Notes under the pieces: generated by a model
The model's input: the letters and a program-made list of their open reading frames with translations, nothing else
Database searches by the model: none
What the model was told of the DNA's origin: nothing
Assembly: GCF_900102035.1 (NCBI RefSeq)
Contig: NZ_LT629689.1
Location: forward strand, 3,270,001 to 3,334,000
Length of the DNA stretch: 64,000 nucleotides
Origin: Pseudomonas extremaustralis
Lineage (GTDB): Bacteria > Pseudomonadota > Gammaproteobacteria > Pseudomonadales > Pseudomonadaceae
Direction: 5' to 3'
Part shown: piece after piece, positions 16,738 to 26,391 of the stretch
Layout: the number at the start of each line of letters is the position of its first letter
How positions within the stretch are numbered: the stretch's first letter is position 1
Position numbers and translations under genes: made by a program

Positions 16738-17525
16738 TGGGCCGCCTGCGCGTATACGGGCGCATCGCCCGCGTGTTGCTGGTGGTGGCGCTGGGCCTGA
16801 GCATGGCCAGTGTGTTTGGCGTGTTCGAGCGGATGGGCGTGGCCAACTCCATGGTGCGCCGTCAACGCTGGTCGCGGTTCTTTATGGCACGGCTGACCAA
16901 TGCCCTGCCCTTCCGGGTGACGGTGCACGGTGAGGTGCCGACGCAGCCGATGCTGTGGGTGAGCAATCACGTGTCCTGGACCGATATTCCGCTGCTGGGC
17001 GCGGTGGCACCGATGTCGTTTCTGTCCAAGGCCGAAGTGCGCACCTGGCCGGTGGCCGGCTGGTTGGCGGCCAAGGCTGGCAGTCTGTTCATTCGTCGCG
17101 GTGCTGGCGACAGCCAGTTGATCCGCAAACAGATGACCCGCCATCTGGAGCAACAACACCCGCTGCTGATGTTCCCCGAAGGCACCACCACCGACGGGCG
17201 CAGCCTGCGCACCTTTCACGGGCGCTTGTTGGCCAGCGCGATCGATGCGGATGTGTCGCTGCAACCGGTGGCGATCCGTTATCTGCGCAATGGTGAGGTG
17301 GACCCGTTGGCACCATTCATTGGCGATGACGATTTGCTCTCGCACCTGATGCGCCTGTTTGCCCATGACCAGGGCGATGTGGAAGTCCACGTGCTCACGC
17401 CGATTGCCTGCGCCGGGCAGGAACGCGCGGCGCTGGCGTTCCAGGCGCAGCAGGCGGTGCAGAAGGCGTTGTTCGGTGACGTGGTGCAAGCGGCTGAACC
17501 GCGTGGCGCATTGATTGCGGCTTGA
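16737..17525 (+). CDS. olsA: Lyso-ornithine lipid O-acyltransferase
   Basis: 262 aa from ATG 16737, chosen because it overlaps the olsB stop (TGATG) and begins just before the N-terminal membrane helix (ARVLLVVALGLSMASVFGVF). PlsC-family motifs: SNHVSWTD (His78, Asp83), LFIRRGAGD and LMFPEGTTTDG (Glu148), then SLQPVAIRY. OlsA completes ornithine lipid by esterifying the hydroxyl of lyso-ornithine lipid at the inner membrane. Some OlsA proteins also acylate lysophosphatidic acid. Ends before a REPIN. Confidence 0.92.
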   Translation: MGRLRVYGRIARVLLVVALGLSMASVFGVFERMGVANSMVRRQRWSRFFMARLTNALPFRVTVHGEVPTQPMLWVSNHVSWTDIPLLGAVAPMSFLSKAEVRTWPVAGWLAAKAGSLFIRRGAGDSQLIRKQMTRHLEQQHPLLMFPEGTTTDGRSLRTFHGRLLASAIDADVSLQPVAIRYLRNGEVDPLAPFIGDDDLLSHLMRLFAHDQGDVEVHVLTPIACAGQERAALAFQAQQAVQKALFGDVVQAAEPRGALIAA

Positions 17526-17538
17526 TCGCTGAACCCGG

Positions 17539-17637
17539 CAGGAGCGAACTTGTTCGCGAAAAACGAATGGGCGACTCGGGCTAGCAGATAGCCCGGCGTA
17601 ATCGTTAACGACCTTCGCGAGCAAGTTCGCGCCTACA
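17539..17637. repeat. REPIN overlapping the end of acpH
   Basis: GCAGGAGCGAACTTGTTCGCG at 17538-17558 (variant of the TAGGAGCGAGCTTGCTCGCG family) is mirrored by CGCGAGCAAGTTCGCGCC near 17616-17633. The right-hand copy lies inside the 3' end of the acpH frame, so it encodes the last ten residues of that protein. Confidence 0.85.
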
Positions 17638-18192
17638 GAAGTCTTGCAACAGCGGGTAGAAAACGCTGAAGTCTTCACTTAGCGGCTCGTATAGCATCCG
17701 CAACTCCTGCATGGCATGGCCCAATTCCCCAGGCTGTGTCAGGCGCCGCGAGATCCCCCGCAACACCGGCTCCATCACCGCGAACTCACGGTATGAACCC
17801 AGCCAATCATCCGCCGCCATGTACGGCGCAATCTGCGCCAGCCGCCCCGGCAATTGCGGTTCGGCCGCCAGCACGCGGTACACCTGCGAGGTGAAATGCT
17901 CCAGGGGCTGCTCGGCATACAGCGCCCAATCCCGTGCCAGACAGTGATCGAAGAACACATCGAGGACGATCCCGGCATAGCGCCTGCGGGTCAGGCTGAA
18001 GCGCGACAACGCCTGCCCTACCAGCGGGTGGCTGTCGGTGAAACGGTCGATGGAACGATGCAGCTGGATCGCCGCTTCGATAGACGGACTGAACTGGCCC
18101 TGCAGGCGGCCTTTGACGAAGTCGCCATACAGGCTGCCCAGCAGTTGCGCAGGAAGTTGGCCGCCCAGGTGCAGATGTGCGAGATAATTCAT
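17605..18192 (-). CDS. acpH: Acyl carrier protein phosphodiesterase
   Basis: 195 aa beginning MNYLAHLHLGGQLPAQLLGSLYGDFVKG, followed by IQLHRSIDRFTDSHP and VLDVFFDHCLARDW. These His and Asp clusters identify the HD-like AcpH family, which removes the 4'-phosphopantetheine arm from ACP. The length fits the family. Its last residues (CRRELAREGR) are encoded by a REP element, implying that the original stop codon was replaced or the tail extended by REP insertion. Confidence 0.9.
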   Translation of the reverse strand: MNYLAHLHLGGQLPAQLLGSLYGDFVKGRLQGQFSPSIEAAIQLHRSIDRFTDSHPLVGQALSRFSLTRRRYAGIVLDVFFDHCLARDWALYAEQPLEHFTSQVYRVLAAEPQLPGRLAQIAPYMAADDWLGSYREFAVMEPVLRGISRRLTQPGELGHAMQELRMLYEPLSEDFSVFYPLLQDFCRRELAREGR

Positions 18193-18223
18193 GCCGCGCA
18201 GTTTATCACTGCCGCCAACGTAT

Positions 18224-18323
18224 CGTTATAACCCGATATACCGATTTAGCCTGTGCTCAGAGCGAAATCATATTGGTATATCGGGATATACCGATTTAAA
18301 GTTCGCCTCATCGCGATATAACG
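18224..18323. promoter_or_regulatory. Repeated GATATACC operator sites of the ArsR-like regulator
   Basis: A perfect 18-bp palindrome GGTATATCGGGATATACC lies at 18275-18292. CCGATATACCGATTTA at 18233-18248 and GATATACCGATTTA at 18285-18298 repeat, and CGTTATAACCCGATATACC (18224-18242) plus TCGCGATATAACG (18311-18323) are variants. The cluster covers the promoter region of the regulator-MFS unit and also the acpH start. Autoregulation is inferred. Confidence 0.65.
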
Positions 18324-18346
18324 CTTTACGACACCGAGCACCTGCC

Positions 18347-18661
18347 ATGTCCATCGACCTCGACGAGATAATAAAAGCCCTGGCGCACCCAGTACGGCGA
18401 GACATCCTCAACTGGCTGAAAGACCCGAAAGTGCAATTCCCCGAGCAACTGCACAACCACGAATACGGCATCTGCGCCGGGCAGATCGACCAGCGCTGCG
18501 GCTTGTCCCAGTCGACCGTGTCGGCCCACCTGGCCACCTTGCAACGGGCGGGATTGATCAGCAGCCAGAAGGCCGGGCAGTGGCACTTTTTCAAACGCAA
18601 CGAGGAAACGATCCAAGCCTTCCTCGCTGCGCTCATCACTGAACTCAGCACACCGCTGTAA
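18347..18661 (+). CDS. ArsR-family winged-helix repressor
   Basis: 104 aa from ATG 18347. The HTH_20/ArsR domain fills the protein: LDEIIKALAHPVRRDILNWLKDP, CAGQIDQRCGLSQSTVSAHLATLQRAGLISSQKAGQWHFFKRNEE. Isolated cysteines (Cys41 and Cys49 area) do not form the classic ELCVCDL metal site, so the effector is probably not arsenic. It is 13 bp upstream of an MFS exporter and xenB follows, forming a likely three-gene unit that responds to some toxic compound. Palindromic operators precede it. Confidence 0.88.
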   Translation: MSIDLDEIIKALAHPVRRDILNWLKDPKVQFPEQLHNHEYGICAGQIDQRCGLSQSTVSAHLATLQRAGLISSQKAGQWHFFKRNEETIQAFLAALITELSTPL

Positions 18662-18674
18662 CAAGGACACCCAC

Positions 18675-19841
18675 ATGCCCCTCTCGCTACTCATCCTGGC
18701 CCTGAGCGCCTTCGCCATCGGCACCACCGAGTTCGTCATCATGGGCCTGTTGCCTGATGTGGCGGCGGACCTGGGCGTGTCGATTCCCGGCGCCGGCTGG
18801 CTGGTGACTGGCTACGCATTGGGCGTGGCCATCGGCGCGCCCTTCATGGCACTGGCCACCTCCAGGCTGCCGCGCAAGGCCGCTCTGGTCGCGCTGATGG
18901 GCATTTTCATTATCGGCAACCTGCTTTGTGCCCTGGCCAGCGACTACAACGTGCTGATGTTTGCCCGCGTGGTCACTGCGCTGTGCCACGGCGCCTTCTT
19001 CGGGATCGGTTCGGTGGTCGCCGCCAACCTGGTACCGGCCAACAAACGCGCATCGGCCGTGGCCTTGATGTTCACCGGCTTGACCCTGGCCAATGTGCTC
19101 GGCGTACCGCTGGGAACCGCGTTGGGCCAGGAAGCCGGCTGGCGCTCGACCTTCTGGGCGGTGACCGTGATCGGCGTGATCGCGTTGATCGGCCTGATTC
19201 GCTTCCTGCCGGCCAAGCGCGACGAAGAAAAACTCGACATGCGCGCCGAACTGGCCGCCCTCAAGGGCGCCGGCATCTGGTTGTCGCTGACCATGACCGC
19301 ACTGTTCGCGGCCTCCATGTTCACCCTCTTCACTTATGTCGCCCCCCTGCTCGGCGACGTCACCGGCGTGTCGCCCAAAGGCGTGACCTGGACCTTGCTG
19401 CTGATCGGCCTGGGCCTCACCGTCGGCAACATCATTGGCGGCAAGCTGGCGGACAAACGCCTGGCTGCCACCCTGGTCGGCGTGTTCATCAGTATGGCGG
19501 TGGTCTCCACGGCGCTGACCTGGACCAGCATCGCGGTGATTCCGACCGAAATCACCCTGTTCCTGTGGGCCACCGCGTCGTTCGCCGCTGTGCCCGCGCT
19601 GCAGATCAACGTAGTGACCTTCGGCAAGGCCGCGCCAAACCTGGTGTCGACCCTGAACATCGGCGCCTTCAACATCGGCAACGCCCTCGGTGCCTGGGTC
19701 GGCGGCAGTGTGATAGCCCACGGTTTCGGCCTGACCAGCGTGCCTTTGGCGGCGGCAGCCCTGGCGATCCTCGCGCTGCTGGTGACCTTGATTACTTTCC
19801 GCCAGAGCGGCGATGCCGACCTGGCCCCTGCGACCAACTGA
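18675..19841 (+). CDS. MFS exporter (AraJ/YdhP-like DHA1 family)
   Basis: 388 aa with twelve hydrophobic helices. MPLSLLILALSAFAIGTTEFVIMGLLPDVA at the N-terminus, GWLVTGYALGVAIGAP and the loop SRLPRKAAL are typical of the DHA1 group that includes AraJ and YdhP. It probably exports a drug-like or sugar-like compound. It follows the ArsR-like repressor by 13 bp and precedes xenB by 27 bp, suggesting repressor-controlled export and reduction of the same class of compounds (inference). Confidence 0.9.
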   Translation: MPLSLLILALSAFAIGTTEFVIMGLLPDVAADLGVSIPGAGWLVTGYALGVAIGAPFMALATSRLPRKAALVALMGIFIIGNLLCALASDYNVLMFARVVTALCHGAFFGIGSVVAANLVPANKRASAVALMFTGLTLANVLGVPLGTALGQEAGWRSTFWAVTVIGVIALIGLIRFLPAKRDEEKLDMRAELAALKGAGIWLSLTMTALFAASMFTLFTYVAPLLGDVTGVSPKGVTWTLLLIGLGLTVGNIIGGKLADKRLAATLVGVFISMAVVSTALTWTSIAVIPTEITLFLWATASFAAVPALQINVVTFGKAAPNLVSTLNIGAFNIGNALGAWVGGSVIAHGFGLTSVPLAAAALAILALLVTLITFRQSGDADLAPATN

Positions 19842-19868
19842 TCAACTTAAAGAGAAAGGTGTTATCCC

Positions 19869-20924
19869 ATGACGACTATTTTCGATCCGATCACACTGGG
19901 CGACCTGGAACTGTCGAACCGCATCATCATGGCGCCGCTGACCCGCTGCCGTGCCGACGCCGGCCGCGTCCCCAACGCGCTGATGGCCGAGTACTACGTG
20001 CAACGCGCCTCTGCCGGGCTGATCCTCAGCGAAGCCACCTCGGTGACGCCTATGGGCGTGGGCTACCCGGACACGCCGGGGATCTGGTCCAACGACCAGG
20101 TGCGCGGCTGGGCCAATGTCACCAAGGCTGTGCATGGCGCAGGCGGCAAGATCTTCCTGCAACTGTGGCATGTGGGCCGGATTTCCCATCCGTCGTACCT
20201 GAACGGCGAAATGCCGGTGGCACCCAGCGCGATCCAGGCTAAAGGCCACGTCAGCCTGGTCCGCCCACTCGCCGAGTACCCTACCCCACGCGCCCTGGAA
20301 ACCGCTGAAATCGCCGACATCGTCGACGCTTACCGCACCGGCGCCGAGAACGCCAAGGCTGCCGGCTTCGACGGCGTGGAAATCCACGGGGCCAACGGCT
20401 ACCTACTCGACCAGTTCCTGCAAAGCAGCACCAACAAGCGCACCGACCAGTACGGCGGTTCCCTGGAAAACCGTGCGCGCCTGCTGCTGGAAGTGACCGA
20501 CGCCGCTATCGAAGTCTGGGGCGCCGGCCGCGTAGGCGTGCACCTGGCACCCCGGGCCGACGCCCACGACATGGGCGACGACAACCTGGCGGAAACCTTC
20601 ACCTACGTCGCCAGCGAGTTGGGCAAGCGCGGCATCGCGTTCATCTGCGCCCGTGAAAAGGAAGGCGCGGACAGCCTCGGCCCACAACTGAAAAAAGCCT
20701 TCGGCGGCCCATACATCGCCAACGAGCGCTTCACCAAGGACAGCGCCAATGCCTGGCTCGCAGCGGGCAAGGCGGATGCGGTGGCGTTTGGCATTCCGTT
20801 CATTGCCAACCCGGACCTGCCAGCGCGCCTGAAGGCCGATGCACCGCTCAATGAAGCGCACCCGGAAACGTTCTACGGTAAAGGTCCGGTCGGTTACATC
20901 GATTACCCAACGCTGGCGCTGTGA
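19869..20924 (+). CDS. xenB: Old yellow enzyme family alkene/nitro reductase
   Basis: 351 aa FMN-dependent TIM barrel: FDPITLGDLELSNRIIMAPLTRCRA, LILSEATSVTPMGVGYP, KIFLQLWHVGRISHPS, FDGVEIHGANGYLLDQFLQ and TDQYGGSLENRARLL. The sequence is very close to what I recall for P. fluorescens XenB (xenobiotic reductase B), which reduces nitroglycerin, nitroaromatics and activated alkenes with NADPH. It closes the arsR-MFS-xenB unit and is followed by a strong bidirectional terminator. Confidence 0.9.
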   Translation: MTTIFDPITLGDLELSNRIIMAPLTRCRADAGRVPNALMAEYYVQRASAGLILSEATSVTPMGVGYPDTPGIWSNDQVRGWANVTKAVHGAGGKIFLQLWHVGRISHPSYLNGEMPVAPSAIQAKGHVSLVRPLAEYPTPRALETAEIADIVDAYRTGAENAKAAGFDGVEIHGANGYLLDQFLQSSTNKRTDQYGGSLENRARLLLEVTDAAIEVWGAGRVGVHLAPRADAHDMGDDNLAETFTYVASELGKRGIAFICAREKEGADSLGPQLKKAFGGPYIANERFTKDSANAWLAAGKADAVAFGIPFIANPDLPARLKADAPLNEAHPETFYGKGPVGYIDYPTLAL

Positions 20925-20941
20925 TGTAAGGCGCTGAAACG

Positions 20942-20975
20942 AAAAAGCCCCGACTCACAGGAGTCGGGGCTTTTT
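20942..20975. terminator. Bidirectional intrinsic terminator after xenB
   Basis: AAAAAGCCCCGACTC pairs exactly with GAGTCGGGGCTTTTT around an ACAG loop. Between it and the emhR stop (20976-21158) is an AT-rich stretch with no gene; GCAATTA (21141) and TAATTGC (21160) form a weak hairpin across the emhR stop codon. Confidence 0.92.
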
Positions 20976-21158
20976 CGTCAACGCAAGGACACATTCCTTC
21001 ACAGCCTTGCAACAAAATCCCTACAAAATACTTAGGCGGCTACCTATCAACTCCCCACCCGCCCGTATATAAAGTCATCCCACGAACAAGTCAGAAGGAC
21101 GATTGCGCATCCTTGGGCTTTACTGTTGACATAATTTGAAGCAATTACACATTTTGAC

Positions 21159-21791
21159 TTAATTGCGCAGACTAGGGCTCAAGCGCAGCATGTCCAGCCC
21201 CGCATCAACCCAGCGCTCGGCTTCCTGATGCAGCTCGAAACTGTCAGGTACGAGCAGCCACTGGCCCAGCAAGCCGTTGATGTAGGCATGAATGCAGACC
21301 GCTGCACGCGTGGTATCGAGGTTTTCCGGAAGTTGCCCGCGATGGACGGCGTTACGCAAGGTCAGGCTGATACGCAGGTTGCACTCCAGGCTATGGGTCT
21401 GGCGCTGGCGGCGCATGTCACACATTTCATCGGTGAACTCGCACTTATGGAACAGGATTTCGTTGATGCGCCGGGTTTTCGGGTCAAGGACGACTTGATG
21501 AAAAAGATGAATCAACAGCTTGCGCATACACCCCAGCGGGTCGACTTCGTCCTCGCTTTCACTGGCCCTGGCCAGTTCGTCCAGGGGTTCGTGCAGGGTG
21601 TCGAGCAATGCCTGCAACAGGTCGGACTTATTGCTGAAGTGCCAGTAGATGGCGCCGCGGGTTACGCCCGCCAGCGCGGCGATGTCCGCCAGCGTGGTCC
21701 GCGCGACGCCGCGCTCATAAAAGGCTTGCTCGGCGGCTTCGAGAATTTGGCTTCGCGTTTCCTGAGCTTCCTCTTTGGTGCGACGAACCAT
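21159..21791 (-). CDS. emhR: TetR-family repressor of the Emh efflux pump
   Basis: 210 aa. The TetR HTH (residues 10-57: [47 protein letters not shown]) is followed by the TtgR-type ligand domain ([50 protein letters not shown]). It closely resembles TtgR of P. putida and EmhR of P. fluorescens, which bind plant phenolics, antibiotics and solvents and release the pump operator. Divergent from emhABC with a matching operator in the gap. Confidence 0.93.
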   Translation of the reverse strand: MVRRTKEEAQETRSQILEAAEQAFYERGVARTTLADIAALAGVTRGAIYWHFSNKSDLLQALLDTLHEPLDELARASESEDEVDPLGCMRKLLIHLFHQVVLDPKTRRINEILFHKCEFTDEMCDMRRQRQTHSLECNLRISLTLRNAVHRGQLPENLDTTRAAVCIHAYINGLLGQWLLVPDSFELHQEAERWVDAGLDMLRLSPSLRN

Positions 21792-21957
21792 GGCAGTAAA
21801 ACCTCAATCAGAACACGTGGGACTATCGGTAACGCGGCTTTAATAGGCGGTAACGATGATTTGCATCATTGTGGGACGACACCGTCATGGGCGCCGAACG
21901 TACTAAAATCGAGGCTTGGCGCGTTGCTTTGTAAGCAATCCGCCAAGCCTGTCAAGA

Positions 21958-21984
21958 GTTTACAAACAGCCATGAACGTAAGTA
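21958..21984. promoter_or_regulatory. TtgR/EmhR operator between emhR and emhABC
   Basis: The stretch TTTACAAACAGCCATGAACG followed by TAAGTA is nearly the same as the TtgR operator I recall (core TTACAAACA-N4-TGAATGTAAGTA). The imperfect palindrome TTTACAAACA / TGAACGTAAGTA sits in the divergent promoter region, 94 bp before the emhA start. The remainder of the gap holds both promoters. Confidence 0.75.
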
Positions 21985-22077
21985 TATTGCGTAGCAAGCT
22001 ACTTATCTACTCACAGCTTGTTTTTTACCCTTCCACCCTTCTTGTGCGCACTCTGCGTGCCTGACCCGAGGATCTTC

Positions 22078-23226
22078 ATGCAACTTAAGCCAGCTGTTAC
22101 CGCTCTGGTCACTGCCGTCGCCCTGGCATCGCTGCTCAGCGGATGCAAAAAGGAAGAGGCGGCTCCGCCCGCTCAAGCTCCTCTGGTCGGCGTGGTAACC
22201 CTTCAACCGCAAGCCTTTACCCTGACGTCCGACCTGCCAGGCCGCACCACCGCCTACCGCATCGCGGAAGTCCGTCCTCAGGTCAATGGCATCATCCTCA
22301 AGCGCCTGTTCAAGGAAGGCGCGGATGTAAAAGAAGGCCAGCAGCTCTATCAGATCGATCCGTCGGTCTATGACGCCACCCTGAAAAGCGCCCAGGCCAG
22401 CCTGTCCCAGACCAAGTCGATCTCCGACCGCTACAAGCAGTTGGTCGATGAGCAGGCCGTCAGTCGCCAGGAATACGACACCGCCGTCGCCAATCGCATG
22501 ACGGCAGAAGCAAACGTTCAAACCGCCCAGATCAACGTGCGCTACACCAAAGTATTCGCGCCAATCTCCGGGCGTATCGGGCGTTCCTCGGTCACTGAAG
22601 GCGCGCTGGTCAGCAACGGCCAGGCCGATGCCCTGGCCGTGATCCAGCAACTGGACCCGATCTACGTCGACGTCACGCAGTCTTCGGCTGAAATGCTCAA
22701 ACTGCGCCGCGACCTGGAAAGCGGCCAACTGGAGAAAGCCGGCGCCAATGCCGCCAAAGTCAAGCTGACCCTGGAAGACGGAAGCAGCTATGGCCTGGAC
22801 GGCAAGCTGGAGTTCTCCGAAGTGTCGGTCGACCAGACCACCGGTTCGGTCACCCTGCGCGCCGTGTTCCCCAACCCTGACCACACCCTGCTGCCCGGCA
22901 TGTTCGTACACGCCCAGTTGCAAGCCGGTGTGAACAGCAAGGCGATCCTGGCCCCGCAGCAAGGCGTGACCCGAGACCTCAAGGGCATCCCGACGGCACT
23001 GGTGGTCAACGCAGACAACAAAGTTGAACAGCGTGTCCTGGTCGCCAACCGCACCGCCGGCGCTTACTGGCTGGTGGAAAAAGGCTTGAACGCCGGTGAC
23101 CGCGTGATCACCGAAGGCTTGCAGTACGTCAAGCCAGGCGTCGAGGTCAAGGTCAAGGACGCCGACAACGCCAAGCCCGCCGGTACCGCCGCTCCTGCTG
23201 CCGCTGCAGCTGGCAAAGGGGAGTAA
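22078..23226 (+). CDS. emhA: RND efflux periplasmic adaptor subunit
   Basis: 382 aa from ATG 22078. A lipobox (ALASLLSGC, Cys23) anchors it to the inner membrane. The membrane fusion protein shows the biotinyl-lipoyl and hairpin segments (VRPQVNGIILKRLFKEGADVKEGQQLYQIDPSVYDATLKSAQ in pieces; NVRYTKVFAPISGRIGRSSVTEGALVS). It is a MexA/TtgA orthologue that joins the RND pump to the outer-membrane channel. Three bases separate it from emhB. The C-terminus is Ala-rich. Confidence 0.95.
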   Translation: MQLKPAVTALVTAVALASLLSGCKKEEAAPPAQAPLVGVVTLQPQAFTLTSDLPGRTTAYRIAEVRPQVNGIILKRLFKEGADVKEGQQLYQIDPSVYDATLKSAQASLSQTKSISDRYKQLVDEQAVSRQEYDTAVANRMTAEANVQTAQINVRYTKVFAPISGRIGRSSVTEGALVSNGQADALAVIQQLDPIYVDVTQSSAEMLKLRRDLESGQLEKAGANAAKVKLTLEDGSSYGLDGKLEFSEVSVDQTTGSVTLRAVFPNPDHTLLPGMFVHAQLQAGVNSKAILAPQQGVTRDLKGIPTALVVNADNKVEQRVLVANRTAGAYWLVEKGLNAGDRVITEGLQYVKPGVEVKVKDADNAKPAGTAAPAAAAAGKGE

Positions 23227-23229
23227 CAC

Positions 23230-26200
23230 ATGTCGAAATTTTTTATCGACCGTCCCATTTTCGCCTGGGTAATTGCCCTGGTGATCATGCTGGTCGGGGC
23301 TCTATCGATCCTGAAATTGCCCATCAACCAATACCCGGCGATTGCGCCGACCGCCATTGATATCCAGGTGACCTACCCAGGCGCATCCGCACAGACCGTG
23401 CAGGACACCGTGGTGCAGGTGATCGAGCAACAGCTCAACGGTATCGACAACCTGCGTTATGTGTCATCGGACAGTAACTCCGACGGCAGCATGACCATCA
23501 CCGTGACGTTCAACCAGGGTACCAACCCAGACATCGCCCAGGTCCAGGTTCAGAACAAGCTGAACCTGGCGACCCCGCTGCTGCCGCAAGAAGTGCAGCA
23601 GCAGGGGATCCGCGTGACCAAGTCGGTGAAGAACTTCCTGATGGTGATCGGTCTGGTGTCCCAAGACGGCAGCATGACCAAGGACGACCTGTCCAACTAC
23701 ATCGTGTCCAACATCCAGGACCCGATTTCGCGGACGGCCGGTGTCGGTGACTTCCAGGTGTTCGGTTCGCAGTACGCCATGCGTATCTGGCTCGATCCGG
23801 CCAAGCTGAACAACTACCAGTTGACCCCGGTAGACGTCAGCACCGCGATCTCGGCACAGAACGTACAAGTGGCCACCGGCCAATTGGGCGGCCTGCCTGC
23901 CCTGCCCGGCACCCAATTGAACGCGACCATCATCGGCAAGACCCGCCTGCAGACTACTGAGCAGTTCGGCAACATTCTGATGAAGGTCAACACCGACGGC
24001 TCGCAGGTTCGCTTGAAAGACGTCGCGCGTATCGAGCTGGGCGGCCAGACCTACAGCATCAGCGCGCAGTTCAACGGCGACCCGGCGTCCGGTATGGCAA
24101 TCAAGTTGGCCGCCGGTGCCAACGCCCTGGACACCGCCAAGGCCATCCGTGCCACGATCGCGTCCCTGGAACCGTTCTTCCCGCCAGGCATGAAGGCGGT
24201 GGTGCCGTATGACACCACCCCGGTTGTGACCGAATCGATCTCCGGCGTGGTACACACCCTGGTCGAAGCGATCGTGCTGGTGTTCCTGGTAATGTTCCTG
24301 TTCCTGCAGAACTTCCGCGCCACCATCATCACCACCATGACCGTACCGGTGGTATTGCTGGGTACCTTCGGGATCCTGGCCGCGTTTGGCTTCACCATCA
24401 ACACCCTGACCATGTTCGGCATGATCCTGGCCATCGGCTTGCTGGTGGACGACGCCATCGTCGTGGTGGAAAACGTCGAGCGGGTCATGGCCGAGGAGCA
24501 CCTGTCGCCCAAAGAAGCGACGGTCAAGTCCATGGGCCAGATCCAGGGCGCCCTGGTGGGTATTGCGCTGGTACTGTCGGCGGTACTGTTGCCGATGGCA
24601 TTCTTCGGCGGCTCCACCGGCGTGATCTACAAACAGTTCTCCATCACCATCGTTTCGGCCATGGCGTTGTCGGTACTGGTTGCGTTGATTTTCACCCCGG
24701 CCTTGTGCGCCACCATGCTCAAGCCGATCGATCCCGAGAAGCACGGCCAACCCAAGCGTGGTTTCTTCGGCTGGTTCAACCGCACCTTCGACCGCAGCGT
24801 ACTGAGCTACGAACGCGGCGTGGGTAACATGCTCAGGCACAAGATTCCGGCGTTCCTCGTTTACGCATTGATCTTTGCCGGCATGATCTGGCTGTTCATG
24901 CGCATCCCTGCCGCATTCCTGCCCGACGAAGACCAAGGCGTGATCTTTGCCCAGGTACAGACGCCAGTAGGCTCGACGGCCGAGCGCACGCAGAAAGTCA
25001 TCGACGACATGCGTATCTTCCTGCTCAACGACAAGGAAGGCGAACCGGGCGAAGGCAAGGGCGTGAAATCGGTCTTTACCGTGAACGGCTTCAACTTCGC
25101 CGGTCGTGGTCAAAGCTCGGGCCTGGCATTCGTGATGCTCAAACCGTGGGATGAGCGTGACGCGTCCACATCGGTGTTCGAAATCGCCAAGCGCGCCCAA
25201 GGTTACTTCATGCAGACGTTCCAGGACGCCATGGTGTTCGCCATCGTGCCACCGTCTGTACTGGAGCTGGGTAACGCGACCGGTTTCGACGTGTTCCTGC
25301 AGGACCAGGGCGGCGTTGGCCACGATAAGTTGATGGCCGCGCGCAACCAGTTCCTGGGCATGGCTGCCCAGAGCAAGATCCTGGCGGGTGTACGCCCCAA
25401 CGGCGTGAACGATGAGCCGCAGTACGAGCTCACCGTCGACGACGAAAAAGCCAGCGCCCAAGGCATCACGCTGTCGAACATCAACCAGACCCTGGCCATT
25501 GCCCTGGGTGGCAGCTACGTCAACGACTTCATCGACCGTGGTCGTGTGAAGAAGGTCTATGTGCAAGGTGAAGCCGCCAGCCGGATGTCCCCTGAAGACC
25601 TGAACAAATGGTACGTGCGCAGCGACTCCGGGAAGATGGTGCCGTTGTCGGCCATCGCCTCGGGCAAGTGGATTTACGGTTCGCCGAAACTCTCGCGCTA
25701 TAACGGTGTGGCGGCGATGGAAATCCTCGGTACCCCGGCACCGGGCTACAGTACCGGTGAAGCCATGGCCGAAGTCGAACGCATCGCCAAGCAATTGCCG
25801 GCGGGTGTCGGTTACGCCTGGACGGGCCTGTCGTATGAAGAACGTCTGTCCGGCTCCCAGGCGCCTGCGCTGTACGCCTTGTCGCTGCTGGTGGTGTTCC
25901 TCTGCCTCGCGGCGCTGTACGAAAGCTGGTCGATTCCGATCGCGGTGGTACTCGTTGTGCCGCTGGGTGTGGTGGGTGCGTTGATCGCCACCAGCCTGCG
26001 CGGCCTGTCCAACGACGTGTTCTTCCAGGTGGGCTTGCTGGTGACGGTGGGCCTGGCGGCGAAGAACGCCATCCTGATCGTGGAGTTCGCCAAAGAGCTT
26101 CACGAACAAGGCAAAGGCATCGTCGAATCGGCCATCGAAGCGTCGCGCATGCGTCTGCGACCGATCATCATGACGTCCATGGCGTTCATCCTCGGCGTAC

Positions 26201-26391
26201 TGCCGTTGGCGATCTCCTCGGGCGCCGGCTCAGGCAGCCAGCATGCGATCGGTACCGGCGTGATTGGCGGTATGATCACCGCCACTGTGCTGGCGATCTT
26301 CTGGGTGCCACTGTTCTTTGCAACCGTGTCCGCCATGGGCGAGCGCAAAACGACTGAACCCAAGCAAACTCCTAAAGAGGCTGGCCAATGA
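23230..26391 (+). CDS. emhB: RND efflux transporter, HAE1 family
   Basis: 1053 aa, the usual length for AcrB/MexB/TtgB. Twelve helices with two large periplasmic loops; N-terminus [22 protein letters not shown]; the proton-relay aspartates are in [21 protein letters not shown], and the second relay lysine is in [20 protein letters not shown]. Exports hydrophobic antibiotics and aromatic hydrocarbons using proton motive force. The P. fluorescens homologue EmhB exports polycyclic aromatic compounds such as phenanthrene. Four-base ATGA overlap with emhC. Confidence 0.96.
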   Translation: MSKFFIDRPIFAWVIALVIMLVGALSILKLPINQYPAIAPTAIDIQVTYPGASAQTVQDTVVQVIEQQLNGIDNLRYVSSDSNSDGSMTITVTFNQGTNPDIAQVQVQNKLNLATPLLPQEVQQQGIRVTKSVKNFLMVIGLVSQDGSMTKDDLSNYIVSNIQDPISRTAGVGDFQVFGSQYAMRIWLDPAKLNNYQLTPVDVSTAISAQNVQVATGQLGGLPALPGTQLNATIIGKTRLQTTEQFGNILMKVNTDGSQVRLKDVARIELGGQTYSISAQFNGDPASGMAIKLAAGANALDTAKAIRATIASLEPFFPPGMKAVVPYDTTPVVTESISGVVHTLVEAIVLVFLVMFLFLQNFRATIITTMTVPVVLLGTFGILAAFGFTINTLTMFGMILAIGLLVDDAIVVVENVERVMAEEHLSPKEATVKSMGQIQGALVGIALVLSAVLLPMAFFGGSTGVIYKQFSITIVSAMALSVLVALIFTPALCATMLKPIDPEKHGQPKRGFFGWFNRTFDRSVLSYERGVGNMLRHKIPAFLVYALIFAGMIWLFMRIPAAFLPDEDQGVIFAQVQTPVGSTAERTQKVIDDMRIFLLNDKEGEPGEGKGVKSVFTVNGFNFAGRGQSSGLAFVMLKPWDERDASTSVFEIAKRAQGYFMQTFQDAMVFAIVPPSVLELGNATGFDVFLQDQGGVGHDKLMAARNQFLGMAAQSKILAGVRPNGVNDEPQYELTVDDEKASAQGITLSNINQTLAIALGGSYVNDFIDRGRVKKVYVQGEAASRMSPEDLNKWYVRSDSGKMVPLSAIASGKWIYGSPKLSRYNGVAAMEILGTPAPGYSTGEAMAEVERIAKQLPAGVGYAWTGLSYEERLSGSQAPALYALSLLVVFLCLAALYESWSIPIAVVLVVPLGVVGALIATSLRGLSNDVFFQVGLLVTVGLAAKNAILIVEFAKELHEQGKGIVESAIEASRMRLRPIIMTSMAFILGVLPLAISSGAGSGSQHAIGTGVIGGMITATVLAIFWVPLFFATVSAMGERKTTEPKQTPKEAGQ

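Noticed and set aside
23464..26109. Open frame of about 880 codons antisense to emhB
   Set aside because: Translation is rich in His, Gln, Arg and Gly with no domain, as expected from the complement of GC-rich codons; emhB is clearly the real gene.
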